Positions 24,146-36,275 of a DNA stretch of 64,000 nucleotides are shown piece after piece. Location: positions 29,881,939-29,945,938 of the forward strand of contig NC_061868.1 in assembly GCF_907164915.1 (NCBI RefSeq). The letters run 5' to 3'. The DNA comes from Impatiens glandulifera. Lineage: Eukaryota; Streptophyta; Magnoliopsida; Ericales; Balsaminaceae. The notes below the pieces were generated by a model. That model was not told the origin of the DNA and searched no databases. It saw only the letters and a list, made by a program, of their open reading frames with translations. Position 1 is the stretch's first letter; every line of letters begins with the position of its first letter. The position numbers and the translations under genes are program-made.

Positions 24146-24662
24146 GGGAAATTTGAGGAGATGACCCCCTACTTATAGGGTGAATTACTATTTGTGTTTG
24201 GTCACTAATTTAAATAGCGCTGGTGACCCTTTTTTTTTTTGACGAAAATGTCCCTATTGCGTCACGCATCCTCAGATTGCGTGAAGCAATTTTTAATTTT
24301 TTTCTTTTTCAAAAAATTTTAATTATGAAATTTTTTGGACGAAAATGCCCCAATTGCGTCACGCAACCTTAGTTGCGTTACGCAATCGTGTCAAGCAACC
24401 CTAGTTGCGTTACGCAATCGCGTCACGCAACTCCAGTTGTGTCAGGCAACCCCAGTTGCGTTACGCAATCGCGTCACGCAACCCCAGTTGCGTCACGCAA
24501 CCGCGGGACGAAAAAAAAAATTTTGAAAAAAAAAAAAATCCGATTGTGTTACGCAAGGGTATAATTGTTATTAAAAAAAAGAGGGTCACCAGAGCTATTT
24601 AAATTAGTGACCCACACAAATGGTAATTCACCCTATCAGTAGGGTCATCTGCTCAAATTTCC
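24146..24662. mobile_element. MULE-like MITE (517 bp) upstream of KGD4
   Basis: Long imperfect terminal inverted repeats of about 100 bp start GGGAAATTTG and include AGGGTGAATTAC and GGTCACTAATTTAAATAGC. They are flanked by 9-bp direct repeats CAATCAGTT and CAATCAGAT (8 of 9 match), as expected for Mutator-like elements. The core holds about ten copies of the palindromic word TTGCGTCACGCAA and variants (24345-24510). The three overlapping plus-strand frames here only reflect this repeat. Confidence 0.8.
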
Positions 24663-26127
24663 CAATCAGATTGGAGATTCGACTTTTTTAATTCGTCATT
24701 CTCAACAAAAATTCCATGCTATCATTCTCTCGAAAAAGAATAGAAGGCGCACAATTACTTAAAATAAAGTGTTGTTGTTTGCGTAACATTGAAGGACATA
24801 AACACAAGTTCCAGATTTATGGTTTCATGCCACTTGAATTGAATTCTTTATTTTTCAAAGGGCTTGTCTCATAAGAATTTTATCCAAAAATCCAATTATC
24901 AAATCTTTTCTCTTTTCCTTTTTCTAACATCCTAGTAGGGGAATTGTCCATCTCCCTAACCTAATATCTAATAACCGATATTTCATCTATCAAATCAATT
25001 AATTTATTAAAAAATATGAAATTATCAATTATTTAAATATTTTACCATTTATTAAAGATAATGGTATTTAGATAATATATATACATAAAAAATCGATTTT
25101 TTCTCAAATCATATCAAACTATTTTTTTTTAGAGGTGATACGGGAAGCGAAGCTGGGGAACAAATCCATCAGCGAATCCACCTGACAGGACACGTAGATA
25201 AAAAAAAAATAATTATTTTGCTTCTTTTTTTCACGTAAGATAATTCTCCCTCATTTCAAACTCCCTCTCATTTGCTCTCAAACCTTCTCTCTCTTCAATC
25301 TATCTCCGCTCAAACTGCCTCTCATTTCCGCTAAAACTCTACCTCTCTTCAATCTATCTCCGCTCAAACTCCCTCTCATTTATGCTCAAACCCTAACCCT
25401 AAGCATCTACTGCTATTCAAACGAAATTTACTCAAACTCTAATCCTAAGTATCTATTGTTCTTCGCTATTCTTCATACGGAATCTGCTCAAACACTAATC
25501 TTAAGTATCTATTGCTCTTCAAACGGTATCCGCTCATCTGCTTCTTCTATTCAACTTCTTCTTCTTCAAACGTTTTTGAACTTCTTCTTCTTTAAACGTT
25601 ATTCAACTTCTTCTTTTTCTCATATCTATAAAATGTTTCATTATAAAAACTCTAAGTGTTTTGTTACTAATTAGCATCTGATTATTGTTAGACGAAGAAA
25701 TGGATAAATGATTGATTGATTGATTTCACGAAGAATAATTAAATGGAAAGTGGATTCACCGATGAGTCCAACTAATGATAGACTATAATACTCTTTATAT
25801 AATAGTTTTTTTCTCGTCTAACATAAAAGTTCTTCAATAGAGTGCAACAAACTTGTCACAAAAGGACTATAATACTGTATTACTAAAGGAAATGACGGAG
25901 TTTGGATTAATGTTTGAAGACCTTGAAAGGGCTGAACTTGTAAGTATATTGTCTTGTGTTTAATACGCTATTGTACCGTGTCTTGTACTGTGTTGTCCAG
26001 TGTCTTACACTGTGTTGTCCATTGTCTTACACTAAACTATGTTGTCCTATGTTGTTAACTCTGTTACTATATTGTGTGTTGTCACTATACTATGTTAACT
26101 CTATTGTGCTGTGATATTTTGATGCAG

Positions 26128-26530
26128 ATTTTTCTACCCATAGGTTATGATTTTCATTTTTATTTGGTCGTTTACAATACGAAGTCGAAGACAATGTATA
26201 TCATTGACAATAGGCCACTCCCGAAGGGTATATATAGGTTCAAAGTACGCAGTATTGAAGACTATTGGATGCAAGTTTTTTTGAACTTTGTTGCGGATAT
26301 GAAGTTGAGCATTTTTGACGCACTCTTTAAATGCATTGCGAGGCTATTGAAAATGATCTGACAAGACGTATGGAACTATAAGGATTGTGGACTATTCTAC
26401 ACATGGAGACTTACAAGGGAGATCCGAAGTGGACTTGTGGCATAACCTGAGCAAATGCGAGCAAGAATATTCGTTGTCTACAAATTCAATACCTATCAAG
26501 GATTCTATAATCCGATTCTAACATCTATCG
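26128..26530 (+). pseudogene. C48 (Ulp1-like) peptidase remnant
   Basis: After an acceptor-like TGATGCAG the frame reads IFLPIGYDFHFYLVVYN and then MYIIDNR. This resembles the His- and Asp-bearing strands of plant-transposon Ulp1 peptidases (HxYLVVxN ... IIDN). It stays open to 26361. Other frames further on recover GDPKWTCG and RMNLKYKTR, similar to the C-terminal part of this family, so frameshifts have broken the gene. The family cleaves SUMO or related tags. This copy cannot make a full enzyme. Confidence 0.6.
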
Positions 26531-26689
26531 GATGAACTTAAAATACAAGACCAGAATGTTATACGAAACCAAATTATCCAAAACATTAATGTAATAGTTT
26601 TATGTTAGTAGAATTAAAACATTTATTTATTGTGAAGCAGCAAGTTGTACTTAACGCTTTAATGTGAAGCAACAAGTTGTACTTAACAT

Positions 26690-27960
26690 TTACTTGTTGT
26701 AGAAATATAACATTTATGTACTCAGAACAACATAATAATAAATATAGGACAACATAGTACAAAATAAAGGACAACATGGTATAAGAAACGGGATATCACC
26801 GTTATATATACATGACAACATAACAACATAGTATTGGACACAGGACGACATAATTTCCGACACTAACACTATTTCTAGAACCTACTTTATTCTTTGCTTT
26901 CTAAATGTAAAGTAATGATTTGTTAATATTCATTCATAAAGTAATGAATATAACATTTATGTAATCGTTTTATTTTTCAATTAAATTGAAGTTAAAAAAC
27001 AATTAAAACGAGAAATATATTATCCAAAACAAAGTTATCTCTGGGAAACATATTATTAAACAAAATTATCTTCTGATGTTGTCCCCACATGAGTTATCTT
27101 TGGGAAACATATTATCAGATAAATGATGTAATTGACCCGACAACAATGATGTAAATGATAGTTGAGTCAAAACTGGATGAGTGGTGAAGTGTTGATTCCA
27201 TTGCTCTTGCATTGATATTGGAGAATGATTACTTGTTACGGTAGTATCCTAAAACAAAATGACAACGGAGTCTTAAAACATAGTGTAATATACGGGACAA
27301 CATGGTGTAATACATAGGACAACATAGTGTAATACATGAGACAACATGGTGTAATACACGGGACAACATGGTATTGACATAGGACGACATAATTTTTGAC
27401 ACTAACCTTATTTCTGCTTGCACATCCAACAGAGAAAATTTTCTATTTGCCATCTGGTCCATCTTCGTTCTCAACTTTCTGACTCCAAAACCCATTGATT
27501 GGTATACAATCTATAAAATTCTCGAAGGTCATTTTCAGAAACAAACGTCATCCCAACCTTAGAAATTTTGTCTTCGGTACATGGTAATAATGGTTCATCC
27601 ATAGAGCTACATAAGAATACAAAAAAGAGAAATCAGCACAAAGAATACATGACAACACATGAACAACATATTGCAGTAATACAAGACAACATATTGGATA
27701 AAATGCATAAAAACATATTGGATAAAACACATGAAAACGCGGTAAAATATAGTTTAAAACACAGAACAACATATTACAATAATACAAATGACAACAGAAT
27801 ATTAACATTTCGAGCAACTTAAATATTTACAACAAATGACAACAATGTATAAAAATACAGGACAACATAGTTTAAGACACGGGACATCATAGTTTAAGAT
27901 ACGGGACAACATAGAACAAAATAGAGGACAATAAAACCCAACAAAAATATTAACAGTTTT
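26690..27960. repeat. dispersed GGACAACATAG word
   Basis: Many scattered copies of GGACAACAT(A/G)G, often followed by TATAATACA or TGTAATACACG, at irregular spacing. Upstream of the Ulp1-like exon (25970-26110) the same word appears in the opposite orientation as TGTTGTCC with GTCTTACAC. Several minus-strand open frames (for example 27229-27495) merely translate this word and are not genes. Confidence 0.7.
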
Positions 27961-28268
27961 ACACAAGTTCTTGACAACAACAGAATATTAACCGTCTAGC
28001 TACATAAACAACAAAAAGATATACATATTTATGTCTCCAGTTGTTGGTTCCTACACATAACAATCATAAAACAACAAAAAAACGTGAAACTCTTGAAACA
28101 AACAGAAGAACAATGAAACAAACAAAGAAAAAAAAGAAAAAAGTAAACTAGGATGACAGAGAAGATATACCATTAGAAAAAGAAGCTAAATGGACAGTGA
28201 CGAAGACAAATCTAAACAAAACGCAGATCTCCAGAAGTAGTGATCTCTTCAAACGAAAAAAAGAACAG

Positions 28269-28430
28269 TAAGAAGCTAAACGGCGAGGATGAAGACGAAT
28301 CTAAAGAACGGAAGGGGAAGAAGCTAAACGGCGAGGATGAAGACGAATCTAAAGAACGGAATGAGAAGAAGTTAAACGGCGAGGATGAAGACGAATCTAA
28401 AGAACGGAAGGAGAAGAAGTTAAACAGCGT
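28269..28430 (+). repeat. 48-bp tandem repeat, about 3.4 copies
   Basis: The unit encodes KKLNGEDEDESKERKE on the plus strand, a charged 16-residue repeat within the open frame 28240-28479. Perfect 48-bp periodicity keeps the frame. I do not recognise a protein family. It lies 165 bp inside the right end of the 25131-28595 element. Confidence 0.7.
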
Positions 28431-28853
28431 GCCGAGGGTGAAGAAAACGGAAGAAAAAAAGAAGAAAGGTTTTGTTTGATTATGAGCGGGAAAGAAGACG
28501 AGGGTTTGCTAGAAAGAGAAGATGTAATTTTGTTTTCTTTCCTCCGTGACATGTTAGGTGGATTCATTTTCTAATTCGTTCCCTATATCATTTCTTATTT
28601 TTTTTAAACCCAATATTTATCTCCAAATAACCAAGATCAAAAGAGCTCCAAATGATTCTGCAGCTAGTGTTTTTATTTATTTATTCTAGTCAAATAAAAA
28701 AAGAAAGAAAAAAGGTAGCCTAATCAATGTGTACTAATTAACTTTTTTTTTGTTTAGTTTACACCATTATTGTCAAATAGGTTTCTTTGAATACTTGTAT
28801 TAACTCAGGGACCAATTTGAGCTTTCTGCCACTTTTAATGAGGTTCTTCTAAA

Positions 28854-28999
28854 GGGAAATTTGATTAAATAACCTCAAAGATGAGGTTATTTGATTTGGT
28901 GGTGGCTTGATAATTTTTTTGCGCTCGTGGTCTTTTTATTTTTTTTGACAAAATTGCCCTTGTCGCGAAACGCTAAGTGACTTAGCGTTTCGCGAAGTG
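28854..28999 (+). repeat. left TIR of the MULE
   Basis: About 145 bp, pairing with 37896-38039. Both contain TTTGATTAAATAACCTC, TTTGCGCTCGTGGT and the palindrome around GCGAAACGCTAAGTGAC. The second half of each TIR is itself a perfect CTTAGCGTTTCGC/GCGAAACGCTAAG palindrome. Confidence 0.9.
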
Positions 29000-29156
29000 A
29001 CAGTATGTGAAATGTCCAGATTACCCTTACTATTTAATATAACCTCAGTCATTTTTTTTTCATTTTTTTTCTTCTCCTTTTCTCTCTTCCCGCTCTTCTC
29101 CTCCTTCTCTCTAAACTCTGGCGGCGGCGATCGGCGGCGACGGGTCGAAATCCACT

Positions 29157-32000
29157 ATGAGCTCCACGACGAGCACGAGCACTGTTCCAATAAGTACGTT
29201 TATTTTAAGCATGTTTTATTAATGTTCGGTTTCTTCGATTGTTTAGGGTTTGCTTCCCGTTTCGCTAAGTGTCTAGCGATTCGCGAAGGCCTTCTCGTTT
29301 CGCTAAGTGTCTAACGATTCGCGAAGGCCTTCCCGTTTCGCTAAGTGCCTAACGATTCGCGAAGGCCTTCCCATTTCGCTAAGAGCCTAGCGATTCGCGA
29401 AATATTGATTATCCGTTTCTAAATCAAATCATGTTTTTTATTGCAGCTGAAGTTTTCGTTTTCTATAATGGAGAGTGGAAACTTGATGCCGATGGAATAC
29501 TGTATTTTGATGCATCTTTAATCAAAACATTTGATTTACCCCAAAGTACTCGTTATGCTGAATTACTTGATATACTCTACGATAGACTTAATGTGCAGAA
29601 ATCTACATACGATTTAGTGCTCCAAGTGAAGTATGATATTCCGAATATCAGAAATCCAAAACTTGTTTTTATTGATAATGATGGGGATTTGAACACATAT
29701 TTATCACGCTTTATTTTGGGTCGAACCGTGTCACCATTGTGTGTATCTGTTGTGGAGAAGTCAGCATTTACTAAAGAAAGAATACCACTACTTATATACC
29801 CAACTCAAGAAAGTATACTACCACCACAACTTACTCAAAAATTTGTACCACCCGTTGTACCCTCAGAATTCTTTGTTGAAAGTCAAAATGAAGCCGGAGA
29901 AAGCTCTTTGCCTCACATCCCACTTACTCAGGACTTGCATGTTAATACTGGTGAAAAAGCATCAATACCTATACAACCAAGTGCAAGAAGATCATCATTG
30001 GGTACACCAACTAGTGCAAGAAAGGCATCAATGGGTACACCATCTAGTGCAAGAAGATCATCAATGGGTACACCATCTAGTGCAAGACGATCTTCAATGG
30101 GTACACCATCGACAGACCCGACAGACACATCACCGCCAGATCCCTCATTTGCGATGGCATTAACTAGTGAAACCGTATTGGAAGTCGGTTCGTTGTTTTG
30201 AAAATAAAAAAGAACTTCAACTTGCTCTATATAAATATGCGATGACCAATCATTTTGAATTCAAAGTGGAGAAGTCAAGAAAACATCTTTGGGAACTCAA
30301 ATGTTTGGATGAGACATGCAAGTGGAGCTTGCGGACTGTGAAAGGTAAGTTTTCTGAGATGTTTGAGATCCGGAAATTTGAGCAACAACACTCATGCTCA
30401 GTTTTGTCGAGGCCCAAGAAAAAAATGCAAACACCAGCATGGGTTATTGGGCAGTGCGTGAAGAGCAAGTACATGGACCATCATCATAACCACTTGCCTA
30501 AGAAAATAATTGAAGACATGCAGTCAACTTATGGGATATTTTTGACTTATAATAAGGCATGGAGGGCAAGGGAAAATGCTTTAATAGCAGTGCGAGGAAC
30601 GGTAGAGGATTCCTATGGAATACTGCCATCATACCTTTACATGTTGGAGAAGTATAATCTTGGTACCATAATCGACATCCAGACAGACGAGCTCGGCCAC
30701 TTCAAGTATATGTTCATGTCCCTAGGCCTCTCAATTATGGGTTTCAAATCCTTTTTCCGTCCTGTATTATGTGTTGATGCTAGTTTTCTTAAGCACAAGG
30801 TTGGTGGTCAATTATTGGTGGCTATTGCATTGGATGCGAATGAGAAACTATATCCTATCGCATTCGGCGTTGTTGATTCAGAGAATAATAACTCCTGGAC
30901 TTATTTTATGCAAAAACTGAGAGACGCAATTGGATTAGTTGATGATCTCGTCTTCGTATCCGACAGACACCCAAGCATCGCTAATGCCTTGTGTGCTGTT
31001 TTCCCAGAAGCAGACCACGGTGCGTGCACATATCACATAAAGATGAATATTGTGGTCAAATTCAAAAGTGATAAGTGTCATGCGGAGTTTGATTCGGCTT
31101 CTAGGGAATACACTATCCACGAATTTAATCGGGTTTTTGACAAGATTAAGATTAAAGATCATAGGATTGCTTCCTATTTGGAAGAAATTGGGTTTCAAAG
31201 ATGGAGTAGAGCATTTTTTTCCCGGTAAACGATACAATCAACTCACAAGCAATTATGCTGAGAGTTTCAATAGTCAGAGCAGGGAAGCCAGAAAGTATCC
31301 CATTTCAGAAATGGCTGAGTATTTAAGATTCACAATACAACATTGGTTTAACGATAGAAGAGAAAGAGTGTCAAATCACGAAGAAGTTTTATCTCCAAAT
31401 TATGAGAAGGTGTTACGTGAGGGATTGAAGAAGGCCAGATTCTATACAGTCCAATCGCTTAACCGATTCGAGTTTTATGTGCATGACAATCAGTCCCATT
31501 TCAAAATAAATTTCAAAGACATGAACTGCACTTGTAGAGTATTTGAAGTTTCGGGTTTTCCTTGTACGCATGCAATGGTTGCTGCCCGTAGTCGGAATTT
31601 GGTTTCTTATGACTTCTGTTCAAGGTATTATTTAGCTCACGTGTTCAATCTGTTTAACCAATTAATAATTCGTTATATTTTCTCTGCACACAGGTATTAC
31701 ACAACTGAGTGTTGGATAAATTCATATGCGGAGACATGTTATCCTCCTGGTGATGAAGAAAATTGGGATGTTCCCGAACATATCAAGCAACGTTCGTATC
31801 TTAAACCAAATGTCAAGGTTAAGAAAGACAGACCACAAACAAAGCGTAGGTCATCCCAGGGTGAGGTCCGTAAGGTCCTGAGACGATGCAGCTCATGTGC
31901 TGGGCTAGGACATAATAGGGCAACATGCAAAGCAGTGATGCCTGTACCATCTACTGCAAGAGCTTCATCGTCTAAGCAGGATGAGTCATCATCTCAATAA
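29157..32000 (+). pseudogene. mudrA: mudrA-type MULE transposase, two +1 frameshifts
   Basis: Exon 1 (29157-29193) starts MSSTTSTSTVPI. An intron (29194-29446) full of 38-bp repeats follows, then the N-terminal region with a four-fold SARRSSMGTP repeat, the MuDR domain (KKELQLALYKYAM), the MULE catalytic core (VDASFL, then SDRHPSI and ACTYHIK), the SWIM zinc finger (CTC...CTH) and a CCHC knuckle (CSSCAGLGHNRATC). A 69-bp in-frame intron (31625-31693) has GT/AG borders. The frame breaks twice, near 30200 and near 31220; each break is explained by one extra T in a T run. The enzyme would bind the TIRs and cut them in the nucleus. As written it cannot be made whole. Confidence 0.85.
29256..29402 (+). 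repeat. 38-bp tandem repeat in mudrA intron 1
   Basis: Nearly four copies of a unit containing CGTTTCGCTAAGTG, GCGATTCGCGAAGG and CCTTC. It is the same word that forms the TIR palindrome. Confidence 0.9.
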
Positions 32001-32118
32001 TATGAACCTTTAGCTTGATAAATACTATGTTGTAATATATGTTGTTAATTGAACTATGGTACTGGTAATATACTATGTTGTTAATTCAGGTGGAAACTAT
32101 GTTGTAGTATATGAGTAG

Positions 32119-32292
32119 GGAAACGATGAGTACTAACTTAGCGAAACGATGAGTACTCACTTAGCGAAACGATAAGTACTTAGCGAAACGATAAGTACTT
32201 AGCGAAACGATAAGTACTTAGCGAAACGATAAGTACTTAGCGAAACGATAAGTACTTAGCGAAACGATGACCCTAACTTAGCGAAACGAAGA
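32119..32292. repeat. 19-bp tandem array of the MULE word (after mudrA)
   Basis: About nine copies of a unit containing AGTACTTAGCGAAACGAT between the 3' ends of the two convergent MULE genes. Confidence 0.9.
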
Positions 32293-33261
32293 GTCAATTC
32301 GAGGTAGTCTTTTTTGTACGTTGAAGGGTCAATTCAAGGGTTACACTTGTTTTTCATGTTGAAGGTTTTCTTTAATTCAAGTTCAAAATTCAATATACAT
32401 TAGCGTACTCAAGGTTTACAATACATCAAAATAATTTATCATCCAACTTCAAAAATATTCATCAAGGTTTACAATACATCAAAATAATTTATCCAATTTA
32501 CACAATTTACTTCAAAATAATGTTTACACTAAGGTTTGATAATCTGATGGAATAACCTGACCGCCATCTTCTGCCTAAAAAACTCCATTTTATCTGAGGT
32601 CACATTGTGCAAGGCTTGGTTAGCGGTCAAGTGTTCCATATACATTAGCGTGAATACCCCACAGTCCCCGCTCTCGGTTGCCCGTGGGACTTCTCCAACC
32701 TTAGCTGCTGCGGTTTTCACTTTGGGGTGTGGTAACCGTTTGTATGTCATTGGTTGGATGGGGGCTTCGAAGTTGAATTTAGGATACCTTACCTTCTCAC
32801 CAGGAGTGATTGTCTTTGCAAATATATGTGGAATCATGTCGCAGAACGGTTTCAAATAAGGATCCAGATTCTTATAAAGATAGGCATCACAGTCGTACAC
32901 GTCAATGCGGTACTTTTGAAGACGTACTACACACAAAATCCAGTGTCTCTAGTTAATGTTGACAGGCATGTAGACATCGTCAATTGTTGACCATTCGAGC
33001 ATATATCTATGTGGTGCACCCATGTAATAGTCTTTGAATTCGGCGACTGGATAGTTTGCAGGATCATTAATAAAAACCCTATGCTCTCGCCTGATTCTAT
33101 CCGACAATACGCAATCCCCTATTGCCACATGTGAATTTTTATATGTCTTGGGATAGTCGGAAATCCTTTTCCGCAATAGATGGCAGGATGCATCGATTTC
33201 TTGCACAATGGGAGTATACAACATACATTCAGTATATATCAATCAACATTGACTAAATATT

Positions 33262-33412
33262 AAGCGAAACGACGAGTCCTAGCGAATCGCTGAGTACTTA
33301 GAGAATCGATGAGTCCGTAGCAAAACGCTAAGTACTCAGCGAAACGATAAGTACTTAGCGAAACGATAAGTACTTAGCGAAACGATAAGTACTTAGCGAA
33401 ACGATAAGTATT
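33262..33412. repeat. MULE-word array in an Ulp1-gene gap
   Basis: Repeated AGCGAAACG and AGCGAATCG with AGTACTTAG spacers, lying exactly between the coding blocks 33242 and 33470. Confidence 0.85.
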
Positions 33413-34089
33413 AATGACTAATGAATTGATTTGCACGACTTACAGTGTCTTCAAGTCATGTCAACCTTCTTATAACTCTAACAACATATCCTTCTTTGCT
33501 TGGCAAAGATGTACATCCTTTGTCTGATTATCGGTTTCTGGATCAACCAACCACGCTTTTACTTTATCCAGCAGCTCATCTTCAAATTTTTGAAGGTGAT
33601 TCACTTTCATTGGATCCTTTGTCCTGGGCAGTTTTGACAAAGAAGAGTTGGTGTACGAGTCATCTTTTTTCGGCTTCCTCACTCTCCTCCCATAATGTCC
33701 TTTAGGAGGAGTATTGTATAACTGGAAATCATCATTGTCATCATTGTCATCTCCTCCCATAATTTTCTCATTTGTCTGTGCCTTCACATCCACACCCACA
33801 CTCTCCTCATCCTTCACCTTCACTTTCAGATCCTTCACCTTCACTTTCAGATCATCCTCCACATCATCCACCTTAGCCACACCATCCAACTTCTCATCGT
33901 CCTCCTCCTTTACATCATCCTCCACCTTTACGTCCTCCACCTTAGCAACATCATCCACATTCTCATCATCCTACACCTTAGCAACATCATCCCCACCAGC
34001 CACATCATCTTTCTTCCCATCATTCACCTTCTCATCATCTCCCACAGTCCCCTGCATCGCTATCATCTCCTACAAAATAGACAACATTC

Positions 34090-34225
34090 TGGTCATTACT
34101 TGGCGAATGATAAGTACTTGGCGAAACGACAAGTACTTGGTGAAACACAGAGTACTAACTTAGCGAAACGAAGAGTACTAACTTAGCGAAACGACAAGTA
34201 CTTGGCGAAACGATTAGTACTCAGC
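34090..34225. repeat. MULE-word array in an Ulp1-gene gap
   Basis: Seven copies of TTGGCGAA/TTAGCGAAACGA units between the acidic-repeat block and the coiled-coil block. Confidence 0.85.
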
Positions 34226-35999
34226 ATTTCGCTGATTGTAAAAATCAATAGGTACTTAACTAATACCTCTGTCTTCTCCTCCTTCTGTTCAACCTTGCTC
34301 TTCTCAACTTCGACATCCTTCTTAGAATCCTTAACCTGCAAAATAGGTACTGGTCAGATCAGATATGTACTTAGCAAAATGAAATGTAAAGTGCAAAATT
34401 CAATATCTCCATACCTCAGTAGTCTTCTCCTCTTCGACCTTCACATCCTTCTTAGAATCCTTCTTCTTACTCTTCTTCTTCTTTATATTCTCCTCCATAT
34501 CATCTAATCTGGTTAATAATATGGACATCTTTTTGTTGGATTTATCTAACAACTGTTGGGACATACTAAAAACCATCTTCTTGAACGACTCAAGGTGAGT
34601 TTGTTGAGTTTCTTTGATTGTGATTTTCAGCTCTTTGATGAGCTCTGTTTTCAGCTCTTTCAGCTCCTCTTTCAGCTCCTCTTTCATCTCTATTTTCAGC
34701 TCCTCCTTCATCTCATTACATTTACATCCAACAGAAGGTGTTGGAGCCCGAGGAGAAGGTGTCTAAGCCAGAGGAGGTGTCTGAGCCCGAGGACTTGAGG
34801 TCGCGGAGGGGGGAGTAATAATGCGGGCCGGAATCGATTCATAAGCAAGCTTCTTCTTCAAGTTGACTGCTTCTTTAAGAGTAGCTTCAGCCTTTCTCTT
34901 CCTGGTGGCAGGTTTGGGGGATTGGGAGTAGATTCTTCATGTTCACTTTCTTCATCTTCATCAAAATCATCTTTTATTACCTTTCCATCAGTAAATACCT
35001 CAAAAAAATCATCACTTGTCTCGTCGATTTGTTCAAATTCATCACCACTGTATAACCTCTTCTCCATGGAGGACTCTTCCATCTCAGTCACATCCGTGGT
35101 CTCAAGGGCAGTCTTTACCTCGATCGAGGTGTTTTTCCTGTTAGAATGATGAAGTAACAACCTTGGGCGTAGAGGGTTATTAATCTGATTCCTTCTGGAA
35201 AATTTAGGGATAAAGTTTTCGATGACCTCATACATCCACACTTGAAGTGCCAATGCGAACCTATATATGTTATATGCAAAAGGAGCATAAGGATCTTCAG
35301 CCTTCTCCTTCTTCTCAAAATATGAGCTACTGAGATGTTTCATGTTCTTGTTTAAACCTTGAGGGTGGCTTTAAAGGTGACCTTCCCCCATGAATATTGG
35401 AGGAAAGTGTCCTTGTCTTCCACCATGTGGAGTATTTTTGGAAATATAACTCTTTTTGGGTCAAATGTGAATAGGTACTGGCAAATCAGGCATACCAGCC
35501 CCATCTTGAATGCATCTTCACTGTCTTTGCATTTGAAAAATGCTTTCTCCAACTCGCACATTTTCACACTCATGCTCCCTTTAAAATATTTCACCGAGAG
35601 AGGTGGACAACCACGCAATTTTTCTTGGTCTAGCTCAGGAAAAATGCCGAAACTTAGGCCGGTAACCAATGCATACTCCTTCATACCAAATACAAGCTTT
35701 TGCCCACTCACCATGAAAGTTATCTCCTTGGAGTTTGAGCTTACCCTCCTCATCAACATATGATGTACAATAGTTCTTGAGAACTGCAAGAGAGGGGCTG
35801 TGAATAATGATCTGAACTGGGTATTGTAAACACTCTCCAAAAGATCCATTTCCTCGAACTTATTAACAATCTTCTTCAGGGTGAGGGCACTTTTCCACGA
35901 AATACGACCAGGAAACTCAGGAAACTTAGTAACTGTTGTTTCTGCCATCTACAAAAGGAACAACATCATCAAAAATGTAAGAACAAACACAACACCATA

Positions 36000-36275
36000 A
36001 GTACTTAGCGAATCGCTAGGTACTTAGCGAATCGGGAGGTACTTAGCGAATCGAGAGTTACCTAGCGAAACCGTTAACTGAACATAAGACAACATTAACC
36101 ATACATAACTAATCAGAAACAAACACTAAAATAAAAAACCCTAAACAAAAAATCTGAAACAAACACATGCAAAGACCAAAATCCATAAACAAAAAACCAG
36201 AAAATGATCGGCCACCACTAGATATTTAGCGAATCGCTAGGTACTTAGCGAATCGGGAGGTATTTAGCGAAACCC
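36000..36275. repeat. MULE-word clusters upstream of the Ulp1-like gene
   Basis: Two clusters (36000-36065 and 36225-36275), mostly the AGCGAATCG variant with GGTACTTAG spacers. Confidence 0.8.

Larger units (their letters stand above)
25131..28595. mobile_element. 3.5-kb TIR element carrying an Ulp1-like remnant
   Basis: The ends form an imperfect inverted repeat of about 65 bp: AGAGGTGATACGGGAAGCGAA on the left pairs with AGAAATGATATAGGGAACGAA read from the right, and both then reach GAATCCACCT and an ACG. Flanks are T-rich (TATTTTTTT on each side), compatible with a 9-10 bp target duplication but too simple to prove it. Contents are an Ulp1-type exon, a 48-bp tandem repeat and a dispersed GGACAACAT word. 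No transposase is seen, so it is non-autonomous. A MULE relative is likely from architecture. Confidence 0.6.
32529..35948 (-). pseudogene. DUF1985-coiled coil-Ulp1 (C48) peptidase gene, broken
   Basis: Minus-strand blocks in order: 35948-35352 and 35343-34858 (DUF1985-like, HHMLMRRV, LVTGLSFG, ALALQVWMYEVI), an acidic linker, a Lys/Glu coiled coil (34711-34400), an acidic repeat region with a basic patch (33958-33470), and an Ulp1 catalytic domain (33242-32529). The catalytic His (HW, about 32943), Asp (YDCD) and Cys (GDCGVF, 32661-32663) are all present. Lesions: a missing base between the first two blocks; in-frame TAG codons near 34763, 33972 and 32949, the last two codons before the His. 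Gaps between blocks contain arrays of the MULE word and are probably introns. The family is carried by Kaonashi MULEs; its role for the element is unknown. Confidence 0.8.

Noticed and set aside
24335..24602. Three overlapping plus-strand open frames of about 63 aa
   Set aside because: They translate the same CACGCAACC repeat inside a MITE in three phases. No start context or family.
25385..25405. Telomere-like AACCCTAACCCTAAG
   Set aside because: Only two imperfect units within a pyrimidine-rich stretch of a TIR element.
29741..30163. 140-aa frame overlapping the transposase N-terminus
   Set aside because: Out-of-phase shadow of the SARRSSMGTP repeats in mudrA.
32119..33412. CRISPR-like array of short regular repeats
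   Set aside because: Units of 18-19 bp are contiguous with no unique spacers. The genome is a plant nucleus and the word is MULE-specific.
33714..34163. 149-aa plus-strand Ser/Thr/Phe-rich frame
   Set aside because: Antisense shadow of the acidic repeat region of the Ulp1-like gene.
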